20,368 nucleotides of DNA from Flavobacteriales bacterium UBA3442 (GTDB lineage Bacteria > Bacteroidota > Bacteroidia > Flavobacteriales > Schleiferiaceae). Below are positions 1 to 6,839 of the stretch, one piece after another. The stretch spans positions 1-20,368 of the forward strand of contig DFSH01000086.1 of assembly GCA_002378565.1 (NCBI GenBank), read 5' to 3'. The position numbers and the translations under genes were made by a program. Each line of letters begins with the position of its first letter. The first letter of the stretch is position 1. The notes beneath the pieces are model-generated. The model saw only the letters and a program-made list of their open reading frames with translations, was not told the origin of the DNA and did no database searches.

Positions 1-48
1 GCAGGGGATGATTCACGGCCATTAGAAATCATGCGTGAAATTGGGTGA
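1..48 (+). CDS. Possible C-terminal end of an upstream gene (partial)
   Basis: Frame 1 is open from the first base and reads AGDDSRPLEIMREIG before a TGA at 46-48. The residue mix is protein-like and the other two forward frames close earlier, so this may be the tail of a gene that starts outside the window. Fifteen codons are too few to recognise a family, and an open stretch this short is expected by chance. The reverse strand also has one open frame here, so even the strand is uncertain. Confidence 0.2.
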   Translation, partial: AGDDSRPLEIMREIG

Positions 49-103
49 ATGGATGCCTGATATAGTAGCTTGCCTTGTCGGAATTCATGGCTTATAGACC
101 ATG

Positions 104-127
104 GAATAGCAGTTCACGTGAATAGCA
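104..127. repeat. Palindrome TTCACGTGAA between GAATAGCA direct repeats
   Basis: A perfect 10-base palindrome (113-122) lies between two copies of GAATAGCA (104-111 and 120-127), about 40 bases upstream of the predicted era promoter. It could bind a dimeric regulator. No family can be named from the sequence, and nothing else in the window shares this arrangement. Confidence 0.35.
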
Positions 128-159
128 AGTAATCGCGTACATACTCAGGTCTTTATCCC

Positions 160-167
160 GACCTTTG
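160..167 (+). promoter_or_regulatory. Predicted -7 promoter element of era-der
   Basis: GACCTTTG matches the Bacteroidota -7 consensus TAnnTTTG at all fixed positions except the first base. The 11-base string CCGACCTTTGC (158-168) recurs upstream of maeB (9146-9156), which supports a shared promoter motif. No clear TTG element is seen near -33. Only four bases separate the motif from the era ATG, so transcription would start at or very near the start codon. Confidence 0.4.
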
Positions 168-171
168 CCGC

Positions 172-1065
172 ATGTCAAAAATCCATAAATCGTCCTTTGT
201 CAACATCATTGGTCACCCCAATGTAGGCAAGAGTACCCTGGCGAATGCCCTGGTAGGAAAGCGCTTGAGCATCATCACGCCCAAAGCACAGACCACCAGG
301 CATCGCATCTTTGGGATACTGAACGGGGAGACAGAAAATTTTGATTACCAGTTGGTATTCTCAGACACCCCGGGCGTCTTGATTCCAGCCTACGCCCTGC
401 AAGAGTCGATGCTAGATGCCGTTCACAGCTCAAAAGACGATGCAGACGTCTTCCTGTATGTGGTTGAATTGGGCGAAGGGCCATTGAAGCATGAAGGCCT
501 TTATAAGCACCTGCAAACCACCGATGTGCCTGTTTTGCTTTTGTTGAATAAGGTCGACTTGCATGACCAGGAGACACTTGAAAATGAATCAGCTTTATGG
601 GCTGAGCGTTTGCCAAAAGCAGAAATCATTCCCATGTCAGCAAAAACAGGATTCAACCTTTCCTATGTTTTGAAGCGCTTGCTGGAGCTTTCGTCCGAGG
701 GGCCAGCCTACTTTGACAAAGACCAGCTGACTGATCGAAGCGATCGATTCATCTGCTCAGAATTCATTCGTGAACAGATACTGAACCGCTACAAAAAAGA
801 AGTGCCTTACTCCGTTGAGGTCGATGTGGATTCCTTCAAAGACGAGCCAAAGATTTTACGCATACGTGCCATATTGGTTGTGGCTCGCGAATCACAAAAA
901 GGCATTTTGATCGGGCACAAAGGCGTGGCATTGAAAGCCGTTGGCACCGCTGCACGCCGTCAACTTGAATTATTCTATGGCAAACAGGTTTACTTAGAGC
1001 TCTTTGTCAAAGTCAATAGCAACTGGAGAAATGATCCAGAGAAACTCAAACGATACGGATACTGA
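172..1065 (+). CDS. era: GTPase Era, ribosome assembly
   Basis: Era is a small GTPase that binds the 3' end of 16S rRNA and helps mature the 30S subunit. The 297-residue product has the family's usual length. The N-terminal G domain shows G1 GHPNVGKST (14-22), G3 DTPG (65-68), G4 NKVD (126-129) and G5 SAK (156-158). The C-terminal type-II KH domain carries the GHKG loop (248-251), followed by the typical end KVNSNWRNDPEKLKRYGY. The ATG at 172 places the G1 motif at the expected distance. No Shine-Dalgarno sequence precedes it, and a -7-like element ends four bases before it, so a leaderless mRNA is plausible. The stop overlaps the der start by one base (TGATG), which suggests a two-gene operon with coupled translation. 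The assignment is secure. Confidence 0.97.
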   Translation: MSKIHKSSFVNIIGHPNVGKSTLANALVGKRLSIITPKAQTTRHRIFGILNGETENFDYQLVFSDTPGVLIPAYALQESMLDAVHSSKDDADVFLYVVELGEGPLKHEGLYKHLQTTDVPVLLLLNKVDLHDQETLENESALWAERLPKAEIIPMSAKTGFNLSYVLKRLLELSSEGPAYFDKDQLTDRSDRFICSEFIREQILNRYKKEVPYSVEVDVDSFKDEPKILRIRAILVVARESQKGILIGHKGVALKAVGTAARRQLELFYGKQVYLELFVKVNSNWRNDPEKLKRYGY

Positions 1066-2384
1066 TGAAGCCACTTGTCGCCATAATCGGCCGCCCCAAT
1101 GTGGGCAAATCCACACTCTTTAACCGTCTGGTCCAAAGGCGTGAAGCCATTGTAGACCCTACAGCGGGTGTGACGCGTGACCGTCACTATGGCCATGCAG
1201 AATGGGCAGGACGCTCCTTTGCATTGGTTGATACCGGTGGTTGGATCGAAGGATCTGATGACATATTTGAAGGGGAAATTCGCCGCCAGGTAGAGGTTGC
1301 CTTGGAAGAGTGCAACTTCATCTTGTTTCTGGTTGATGTTGAAGCAGGCATCACCCATGATGATCAAGAAATCGCGCGATTGCTTCGCAAGCAATCCAAG
1401 CCAATTGTCTTGATCGCCAACAAAACTGACACCCATGAACGCATGGCGCAGGCTGCTGAGTTCTATTCCTTGGGGTTTGGCGAGCCAATGACCGTCAGCT
1501 CCATCAATGGACTGGGAACTGGTGATGCCCTGGACGCCTTGGTGGCTCACTTTCCCGAACCTGGATCAAACGATGAAATTGATCCCTTTGAAGGCAAGCC
1601 AAGGTTGGCGATTGTAGGCCGTCCTAACGTGGGGAAATCCTCCATCACCAACGCTTTGTTTGAGGCGGAAGTTAGCATCGTAACCGACATCGCTGGAACC
1701 ACCAGAGATACGGTCAATAGCCACTTCAATAAATTTGACATGGACTTTGTCCTGCTAGACACGGCAGGCATGCGTAAAAAAGGTAAGGTCAATCAAAACC
1801 TGGAATTTTATTCCAACATGCGTACGGTGCGAACCATTGAAGACTCAGATGTCTGCATGCTGGTCATCGATGCAACCCAAGGGTTTGAAAGTCAGGATCA
1901 AAACATCCTGCATGTCATCCTGACCAACAAAAAGGGTCTGGTTGTCGTGATCAACAAATGGGATTTGGTTTCTAAAGACACCCACACCATGAAAACGTTT
2001 GAGGAACAGGTTCGCATAAAAATGCGTCCCTTTGTTGACGTCCCCATCATCTTCACCTCAGCAATCTCAAAACAGCGTGTATTGAAAGCCGTTGAGACGT
2101 GCATGGAAGTGCAATCACGCCGATCAACCCGCCTTGGCACATCCAAACTCAATGACATCATCTTGCCTATTGTCAAGGAGCGCCCTCCACCCATGTACAA
2201 AGGCAAGATTGTAAAAATTAAATTCATTTCGCAGCTTCCAACCAAGCGTCCACAGTTTGTTTTGTATTGCAATATGCCACAGTATGTGAAGGAGCCTTAT
2301 GAGCGATTTGTTGAAAATCAGTTCCGCAAACACTTCGATCTCACGGGCATTCCTATTGATCTGTATTTTAGGAAAAAGGTCTAA
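1065..2384 (+). CDS. der: Double-domain GTPase Der (EngA)
   Basis: Der is an essential GTPase needed for late 50S subunit assembly. It has two consecutive G domains, both intact here. G domain 1 has GRPNVGKST (9-17), DTGG (56-59) and NKTD (119-122). G domain 2 has GRPNVGKSS (185-193), DTAG (232-235) and NKWD (297-300). A KH-like domain fills roughly residues 350-439 and contains KERPPPMYKGKIVKIKF, typical of the family. The length (439 residues) is normal. The ATG shares its first base with the last base of the era stop, so translation is probably coupled. A strong hairpin with A and T tracts follows 18 bases after the stop and should end the era-der transcript. Pairing of era with der fits their common role in ribosome assembly. 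Confidence 0.97.
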   Translation: MKPLVAIIGRPNVGKSTLFNRLVQRREAIVDPTAGVTRDRHYGHAEWAGRSFALVDTGGWIEGSDDIFEGEIRRQVEVALEECNFILFLVDVEAGITHDDQEIARLLRKQSKPIVLIANKTDTHERMAQAAEFYSLGFGEPMTVSSINGLGTGDALDALVAHFPEPGSNDEIDPFEGKPRLAIVGRPNVGKSSITNALFEAEVSIVTDIAGTTRDTVNSHFNKFDMDFVLLDTAGMRKKGKVNQNLEFYSNMRTVRTIEDSDVCMLVIDATQGFESQDQNILHVILTNKKGLVVVINKWDLVSKDTHTMKTFEEQVRIKMRPFVDVPIIFTSAISKQRVLKAVETCMEVQSRRSTRLGTSKLNDIILPIVKERPPPMYKGKIVKIKFISQLPTKRPQFVLYCNMPQYVKEPYERFVENQFRKHFDLTGIPIDLYFRKKV

Positions 2385-2402
2385 AATTGACCATAATCAA
2401 AC

Positions 2403-2429
2403 AAAAAAAGCGCTTTTAGCGCCTTTTTT
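2403..2429. terminator. Bidirectional rho-independent terminator (der / gldA-like gene)
   Basis: The stem GCGCT (2410-2414) pairs with AGCGC (2418-2422) around a TTT loop. It is flanked by an A tract (2403-2409) and a T tract (2424-2429) that extend the stem past one mismatch. It lies between convergent genes, 18 bases after the der stop and about 54 bases past the GldA-like stop. The A and T tracts on both sides let it work in either direction. Confidence 0.85.
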
Positions 2430-2482
2430 GATGAAAAACTGTCAAATTGACAATAGTTAACAAGCAGAGAATATGAGGGCAA

Positions 2483-3178
2483 TCAATCAGCTGTTGCCAA
2501 TCGGAAAGCCTCCTCCATGGAGCTGGACTTGGTGATGTTTTCCACACTGTCATCTCGTTGAATCTTTCCAGCCTTGATGAAGATCACCCGATCACACATC
2601 GCTTCCACTTCTTGCATGACGTGGGTACTCAGTATCACGGTTTTGTCCTTACCAATGGCCATGATCAACTCCCTGATGGAAGTTAATTGATTGGGGTCAA
2701 GGCCAGTCGTTGGCTCATCTAGAATGAGCACATCCGGGTCATGCATGAGGGCTGCTGCCAGGCCCACGCGTTGGCGGTAACCCTTGGAGAGCTCTTTAAT
2801 CTTCTTGTGCTGTTCAGGCTCAAGCCCCACCTTACGGATGGTATCTGTGATCTTGTTTTTGTCTTGCTTGTGAATCTTAGCTACAAACTGGAGAAACGCT
2901 ACCACATGCATGTCAGGGTAAAGCGGGTTGTGTTCAGGTAGGTAGCCAATCCGTTGACGAACCATCAGGCTGTTGTCCTGCGTGTCCATTCCGCAAACCA
3001 AGGCTTCCCCTTCGCTTTGTGGTAAATAGGATGTGAGAATCTTCATCAAAGTAGATTTCCCTGCGCCGTTAGGACCTAAAAGCCCGACAATCTGCCCCTT
3101 AGGAATTTCAAATGACACCTGATCCAAGGCTTTTTGTTGGCCGTAGGATTTACTTAAGTTCTTAACGTGAATAGACAT
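2483..3178 (-). CDS. gldA: GldA-like ABC transporter ATP-binding protein, short form
   Basis: This is an ABC-type ATPase, the engine subunit of a membrane exporter. Visible motifs are Walker A GPNGAGKST (35-43), the signature LSKGYRQ (130-136), Walker B LILDEPTTGLD (151-161) and the switch histidine in STHVMQE (H186). The sequence resembles GldA, which with GldF and GldG forms an ABC transporter linked to gliding motility in Flavobacteriia. From memory GldA is close to 300 residues, so this 231-residue protein lacks the usual C-terminal extension and stops soon after the ATPase core. No permease gene (gldF or gldG) adjoins it. The upstream secreted-protein gene ends nine bases before its start, so the two are probably co-transcribed. 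A gliding role is inferred only, since GldA-type ATPases also occur in non-gliding Bacteroidota. The ABC assignment is firm and the symbol is less so. Confidence 0.85.
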   Translation of the reverse strand: MSIHVKNLSKSYGQQKALDQVSFEIPKGQIVGLLGPNGAGKSTLMKILTSYLPQSEGEALVCGMDTQDNSLMVRQRIGYLPEHNPLYPDMHVVAFLQFVAKIHKQDKNKITDTIRKVGLEPEQHKKIKELSKGYRQRVGLAAALMHDPDVLILDEPTTGLDPNQLTSIRELIMAIGKDKTVILSTHVMQEVEAMCDRVIFIKAGKIQRDDSVENITKSSSMEEAFRLATAD

Positions 3179-3187
3179 CTGATGGGG

Positions 3188-3685
3188 CTATTTATTGTAC
3201 CAAACGGATGACACAGCCATGCCAACTACCGCAGCCACCGTCGCATGGAGTTTTGCTTGCCGATTGTAACAATACAAGTAAGTTGGGTCATTGAAGTATG
3301 CAGCATTGGGACTGTGGAGGACCACTTTCCAGTCGTCCTTTGGGCGGTAGTTCTTCAAAAGATCATACCCGACAGCTAGCGGTCCAAAGATGCCTCCTGC
3401 AAGAAGGTTGTTGAAGATCCGGCCTCTGAGGCGAGCGTCATTGCTTGCAGCCACGCAAAGTTTGCTGGGATCATCGTTGTTGCCTGCGATCTTATCTAGG
3501 CCAACAAAAGCAATGTCACTCAACGGAATAACAAAGGTGTTGTTGTCTGCCTTGAAGGTGAGGTTGCGCTTGCTTGCCCTGATCACCTCGCCAGAAAAGG
3601 CCTTGCCAGAGTTGAGGATAAGCATATCCATGGCTTCCAATGGAAACAAGCTTAAGGCAAAGAGAAAGGTCACTATTTTTTTCAT
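3188..3685 (-). CDS. Secreted or membrane-anchored hypothetical protein
   Basis: The 165-residue product starts with a signal peptide (MKKIVTFLFALSLFPLEA). Next comes a small domain, about residues 20-65, with the pattern LILNSGKAFSGEVI...LTFKADNNTFVIPLSDIAFV. It resembles the short beta-rich repeat of many Bacteroidota secreted proteins that read 'ILKNGEIIEGKV...Y.I.KSDI'. A Gly/Leu-rich stretch (NNLLAGGIFGPLAVGYDLL, about 90-110) and a C-terminal segment (HATVAAVVGMAVSSVWY) could each insert in a membrane. Function is unknown. The gene lies directly upstream of the GldA-like ATPase with a nine-base gap, so the two may share a transcript. Whether the protein works with that transporter cannot be told. 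A -7-like element, TAAATTTG, lies about 57 bases upstream of its start. Confidence 0.8.
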   Translation of the reverse strand: MKKIVTFLFALSLFPLEAMDMLILNSGKAFSGEVIRASKRNLTFKADNNTFVIPLSDIAFVGLDKIAGNNDDPSKLCVAASNDARLRGRIFNNLLAGGIFGPLAVGYDLLKNYRPKDDWKVVLHSPNAAYFNDPTYLYCYNRQAKLHATVAAVVGMAVSSVWYNK

Positions 3686-3741
3686 GAAATGGCATTATTG
3701 AAACAATGGTTAGGATTTCTTGCTGAGACCATAGACCATGC

Positions 3742-3749
3742 CAAATTTA
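3742..3749 (-). promoter_or_regulatory. Predicted -7 element for the 3685-2483 operon
   Basis: Read on the minus strand this is TAAATTTG, a full match to TAnnTTTG. It would give a 5' leader of about 50 bases before the ATG at 3685. No good -33 element is seen at the expected distance. The element lies back to back with the rsgA promoters. Confidence 0.35.
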
Positions 3750-3753
3750 ACCC

Positions 3754-3791
3754 GATAACTTTGTTACGATGAGATAACTTTGTCGCGATGA
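3754..3791 (+). promoter_or_regulatory. Tandem duplicated promoter/start unit upstream of rsgA
   Basis: Two adjacent 19-base copies (3754-3772 and 3773-3791) differ at only two positions. Each contains TAACTTTG (3756-3763 and 3775-3782), a full match to the Bacteroidota -7 consensus, and each ends in an ATGA. The second ATG is the rsgA start (3788). The first (3769) opens only ATG-AGA-TAA. The second -7 element ends five bases before the rsgA ATG, so its transcript would be leaderless or almost so. No -33 TTG stands at the usual spacing from either element. Confidence 0.5.
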
Positions 3792-4744
3792 ATGGACTTG
3801 TGCTAAAATCTACTGGATCATGGTATCACCTCATGCTCGATGACGGCAATAAGGTGGATGCACGGCTGCGCGGAGCCCTTCGGTTGGCGGGAAGTAAAAG
3901 TACCAATCCAGTGGCAGTAGGCGATAAGGTGATGGCAAAGCCAGAGGTTGATGGGCGCTGGGTCATCCATGAAATCTTGTCTCGAAGCAACCATTTGATT
4001 CGTCGATCGGTGAACCTCAGCAAACGCACACAGGTCATTGCAGCCAACATGGATCAAGCAGTTTTAATCTGTACCATCGCAGAACCCAAAACCCTTTACG
4101 GATTCATGGATCGCTTTCTGGCCACAACGGAAGCCTATGACATCCCAGCTGTCATTGTCTTCAACAAGATTGATCTCTGTGGTGAAGCCGCCATGGAAGA
4201 GTTGCAATACAGGGAGGCTGCCTATGGCGCTGCGGGCTACCCATGCCTTCGCGTCTCAGCTGTCACGGGAGAAGGCTTGGAGGCCATGGTTGACTTGCTG
4301 AGAGGAAAGGTCAGCTTATTGAGTGGCCATTCCGGTGTGGGGAAATCCACCCTGGCCAATGCCATCCAACCAGGGCTAGACCTGCGCACCACAGAAATAT
4401 CAGCAGCTCATGGTCAAGGCCTGCACACCACCACATTTGCACAGATGCACCCTTTGGATGTTGGAGGCTATGTGATTGATACCCCGGGAATTCGGGGATT
4501 TGGCTTGGTGAACATGGAATCTGCAGAAATCAGCCACTACTTCCCAGAAATTTTTGCCATGAAGGACGATTGCAAATTTAGCAACTGCCTGCATGCAGAA
4601 GAGCCTTCGTGCGCAGTGCGTTCAGCGGCAGAGGAAGGCAAATTGGCACCCACCCGTTACCGGTCTTACCTCAGCATGCTTTCAGGGGATGAGCTGGATG
4701 AGGTCTACCGCCAAGACCATCACGGACCAGATTCAGGTTCATGA
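3788..4744 (+). CDS. rsgA: Ribosome small-subunit GTPase RsgA (YjeQ)
   Basis: RsgA checks and releases factors during late 30S maturation. It is a circularly permuted GTPase, and the permuted order is visible: G4 NKID (126-129), G5 SAV (157-159), G1 GHSGVGKST (180-188) and G3 DTPG (231-234). The N-terminal OB-fold domain starts at the typical GLVLKSTGSWYHL. The C-terminal zinc site is complete with C262, C267, H269 and C275. The length (318 residues) is normal. The start at 3788 keeps only two residues before the conserved G-V-KSTGSWY string, which fits the family. The stop overlaps the dtd start as ATGA, so rsgA, dtd and the pyrophosphohydrolase gene form a tightly coupled operon. Transcription probably starts from the duplicated -7 elements just upstream. 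Confidence 0.96.
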   Translation: MNGLVLKSTGSWYHLMLDDGNKVDARLRGALRLAGSKSTNPVAVGDKVMAKPEVDGRWVIHEILSRSNHLIRRSVNLSKRTQVIAANMDQAVLICTIAEPKTLYGFMDRFLATTEAYDIPAVIVFNKIDLCGEAAMEELQYREAAYGAAGYPCLRVSAVTGEGLEAMVDLLRGKVSLLSGHSGVGKSTLANAIQPGLDLRTTEISAAHGQGLHTTTFAQMHPLDVGGYVIDTPGIRGFGLVNMESAEISHYFPEIFAMKDDCKFSNCLHAEEPSCAVRSAAEEGKLAPTRYRSYLSMLSGDELDEVYRQDHHGPDSGS

Positions 4745-5193
4745 GGGTGGTGGTTCAACGCGTTCTGTCCGCCTCAGTTGCTGTTGACGGCAAGCCCCAT
4801 GCCTCCATTGGCAAAGGTTTGTTGGTCCTGGCTGGATGGGAGTCCAACGAATCGCCATCAGACCTGACCTACATCGCGCAGAAAGTTAGTAAAATGCGGA
4901 TCTTTGATGACATTGATGGCCTGATGAATCGTTCCGTCATGGACATGGAGGGTGACATCCTGGTCATTTCCCAGTTCACCCTGCATGCCAGCACCAAAAA
5001 GGGTAACCGCCCGAGCTATTACAAGTCTGCCCCGGGTCTTGAGGCAGAGCCGCTGTATGAAGCCTTTCTGGATGAACTGTGGCATACCTGCAACCGCCCA
5101 GTTAAATCAGGGAAGTTTGGCGCAGATATGACCATCACACTCACCAACGATGGCCCGGTAACCATCACCATTGACTCAAAAAACAAGGAATGA
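4741..5193 (+). CDS. dtd: D-aminoacyl-tRNA deacylase (DTD)
   Basis: DTD removes D-amino acids (and glycine mischarged on tRNA-Ala) from tRNA, so they do not enter translation. The 150-residue product has the full family length and both hallmark motifs: SQFTL (77-81), and NDGPVTI (136-142) with the Gly-cisPro pair G138-P139 that excludes L-amino acids. KKGNRPSY (86-93) and KFGADM (125-130) are also typical. The gene overlaps rsgA by four bases (ATGA) and the next gene by four bases, so all three are translated from one message. The grouping is cytosolic and translation-related, except for the nucleotide-cleaning enzyme that follows. Confidence 0.96.
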   Translation: MRVVVQRVLSASVAVDGKPHASIGKGLLVLAGWESNESPSDLTYIAQKVSKMRIFDDIDGLMNRSVMDMEGDILVISQFTLHASTKKGNRPSYYKSAPGLEAEPLYEAFLDELWHTCNRPVKSGKFGADMTITLTNDGPVTITIDSKNKE

Positions 5194-5555
5194 TGACAAC
5201 AGATAGCAGAACCCCAACTTCAGACAATGCGCCCATCAAAAGTTTGCAACGTGACGTAGATCAATGGATAGCAGACTTTGGTGTGCGTTACTTCAATGAA
5301 CTCACCAACATGGCACAGCTTAGTGAAGAGGTGGGCGAAGTAGCACGGATTATTGCCCGTCGCTATGGCGAGCAGTCAGAGAAGCCCTCCGATGCGAAGG
5401 CGGACCTTGGTGAGGAACTCTCAGATGTCCTCTTTGTCGTGCTTTGCCTGGCCAATCAAACAGGCACTGACCTTCAAGCAGCCTTCGATCGCCGCATGAC
5501 AGCTAAGGGTGTCAGAGACAAAGACCGCCATCAGAACAACCCTAAGTTGCTTTGA
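5190..5555 (+). CDS. MazG-like nucleotide pyrophosphohydrolase
   Basis: This 121-residue protein has the MazG/dCTPase-type all-alpha fold signature. EEVGE (46-50) and EELSD (75-79) supply the acidic residues (E46, E47, E50, E76, D79) that bind magnesium. Such enzymes cleave nucleoside triphosphates to monophosphate plus pyrophosphate and usually act as house-cleaning enzymes. The single-domain size fits the short MazG-like family, not full-length MazG with its two domains. The substrate cannot be read from the sequence. ATG codons at 5190 and 5193 are both possible starts. The first overlaps the dtd stop by four bases. The gene is the last of the rsgA operon, and no hairpin terminator is seen after it. 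Confidence 0.85.
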   Translation: MMTTDSRTPTSDNAPIKSLQRDVDQWIADFGVRYFNELTNMAQLSEEVGEVARIIARRYGEQSEKPSDAKADLGEELSDVLFVVLCLANQTGTDLQAAFDRRMTAKGVRDKDRHQNNPKLL

Positions 5556-5557
5556 TA

Positions 5558-5640
5558 GGGTAATTGTCCCCCTGTTTGAGGTGGCTCTGGTTATGTTGCA
5601 AGGCGTATCCTGCTTACCTTTGAGCCCTTAACAATTACCC
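5558..5640. repeat. Perfect 10-base inverted repeat around the GCDH promoter
   Basis: GGGTAATTGT (5558-5567) starts two bases after the pyrophosphohydrolase stop. Its exact reverse complement ACAATTACCC (5631-5640) ends one base before the next ATG. The arms are 63 bases apart and enclose the predicted promoter. The flanking bases do not extend the match. It may be an operator pair, or an RNA stem in read-through transcripts. Confidence 0.6.
5596..5622 (+). promoter_or_regulatory. Predicted promoter of the glutaryl-CoA dehydrogenase gene
   Basis: TTG (5596-5598) and TACCTTTG (5615-5622) match the Bacteroidota -33 and -7 elements with a 16-base gap, slightly short. The predicted start of transcription, about 5628, would give a leader of roughly 14 bases made largely of the right arm of the inverted repeat. 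This is the best promoter match on the plus strand of the window. Confidence 0.55.
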
Positions 5641-5641
5641 C

Positions 5642-6820
5642 ATGCGTCAAGACCTCTTTGTATCCCCCGATTATTACCAACTCGATGACCTGCTTAGCGA
5701 TGAGCACAAAATGGTTCGTGATGCGACCAGAGAATGGGTCAAGCGCGATGTGAGTCCCATCATTGAGGATTACGCACAGCGCGCTGCCTTCCCTGAGCAA
5801 TTGGTGAAGGGACTGGCAGAGATTGGGGCTTTTGGTCCCTACATCCCCGAGGAGTATGGCGGTGCTGGCCTGGATCAAATGAGCTATGGCTTGATGATGC
5901 AAGAAATTGAGCGTGGCGATTCAGGGGTTCGATCAACCTGTTCCGTGCAATCATCCTTGGTGATGTACCCGATCTATGCCTATGGATCTGAGGAGCAGCG
6001 CATGCGTTTTTTGCCAAAGTTGGCAAGCGGAGAGTACCTGGGAAGCTTTGGTCTCACAGAGCCAGACCACGGTTCCAACCCCAGCGGCATGACCACCCAC
6101 TTTGAAGACAAAGGGGATCACTACTTGCTCAATGGCGCAAAAATGTGGATATCTAATTCACCTTTTTGCCATGTAGCTGTGGTATGGGCAAAGGATGAAA
6201 AGGGACGCATTCATGGTTTGATTGTGGAACGCGGCATGGAAGGATTCACCACCCCTGAAACCCACAACAAGTGGAGCTTGCGAGCGAGTTCCACCGGCGA
6301 ATTGGTCTTCAATAACGTCAAGGTCCCCAAGCATAACCTGCTACCTGGAAAGTCGGGCCTTGGTGCGCCACTGGGCTGCTTGGATTCTGCGCGCTACGGC
6401 ATTGCCTGGGGCGCCATTGGTGCAGCCATGGACTGCTATGACACAGCGTTGAGGTATTCCAAAGAGCGAGTCCAGTTTGGTAAACCCATTGCGGGCTTCC
6501 AGCTTCAGCAAAAGAAATTGGCAGAGATGATCACGGAGATCACCAAGGCTCAACTTTTGACCTACCGATTGGGTCAATTGAAAAATGATGGCAAGGCGAC
6601 CTCTCCTCAGATCTCCATGGCTAAACGCAACAACGTAGACATGGCATTGACCATTGCTAGAGATGCCCGTCAAATGCTAGGTGGCATGGGAATCACTGGT
6701 GAATACCCCATCATGCGTCACATGATGAACTTGGAGTCAGTGGTGACCTACGAAGGCACCCATGACATTCATTTGCTGATTACCGGCATGGATGTCACCG
6801 GCATTGCAGCATTCAAATAG
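5642..6820 (+). CDS. Glutaryl-CoA dehydrogenase (acyl-CoA dehydrogenase family)
   Basis: This FAD enzyme is predicted to oxidise and decarboxylate glutaryl-CoA to crotonyl-CoA, a late step of lysine and tryptophan breakdown. The 392-residue chain is collinear with glutaryl-CoA dehydrogenases. Visible are SVQSSLVMYPIYAYGSEEQR (101-120), the flavin/substrate loop GLTEPDHGSNP (137-147), the ARYGIAWGAIGA segment, and the catalytic base E371 in TYEGTHDIH. Two residues tied to the decarboxylating subfamily are kept: E90 and R97, in the string ERGDSGVRS (human E87 and R94). That argues for glutaryl-CoA and not a simple straight-chain substrate. The gene has its own promoter 87 bases after the rsgA operon, and no other lysine-degradation gene adjoins it. 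In related genomes aroA often follows the MazG-like gene (from memory), but here it does not. Confidence 0.9.
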   Translation: MRQDLFVSPDYYQLDDLLSDEHKMVRDATREWVKRDVSPIIEDYAQRAAFPEQLVKGLAEIGAFGPYIPEEYGGAGLDQMSYGLMMQEIERGDSGVRSTCSVQSSLVMYPIYAYGSEEQRMRFLPKLASGEYLGSFGLTEPDHGSNPSGMTTHFEDKGDHYLLNGAKMWISNSPFCHVAVVWAKDEKGRIHGLIVERGMEGFTTPETHNKWSLRASSTGELVFNNVKVPKHNLLPGKSGLGAPLGCLDSARYGIAWGAIGAAMDCYDTALRYSKERVQFGKPIAGFQLQQKKLAEMITEITKAQLLTYRLGQLKNDGKATSPQISMAKRNNVDMALTIARDARQMLGGMGITGEYPIMRHMMNLESVVTYEGTHDIHLLITGMDVTGIAAFK

Positions 6821-6830
6821 ATAGCTCAAG

Positions 6831-6839
6831 CCCCCCCCC
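6831..6839. repeat. Run of nine C between convergent genes
   Basis: A 9-base C homopolymer sits in the 40-base gap between the glutaryl-CoA dehydrogenase and GNAT stops. TCAAG (6826-6830) and CTTGA (6839-6843) flank it and could form a weak five-pair hairpin with a C-only loop. No T tract follows, so it is a poor terminator candidate. Confidence 0.6.

Noticed and set aside
94..103. ATAGACCATG shared by the era and rsgA upstream regions (94-103 and 3731-3740)
   Set aside because: A 10-base match between two short AT-balanced gaps has about a 1% chance level by my rough estimate. The two copies lie at different distances from the promoters, so a common control site is not supported.
2441..2451. 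GTCAAATTGAC inverted repeat after the der terminator
   Set aside because: It is short, lies downstream of both convergent genes, and the stronger hairpin at 2403-2429 already explains termination.
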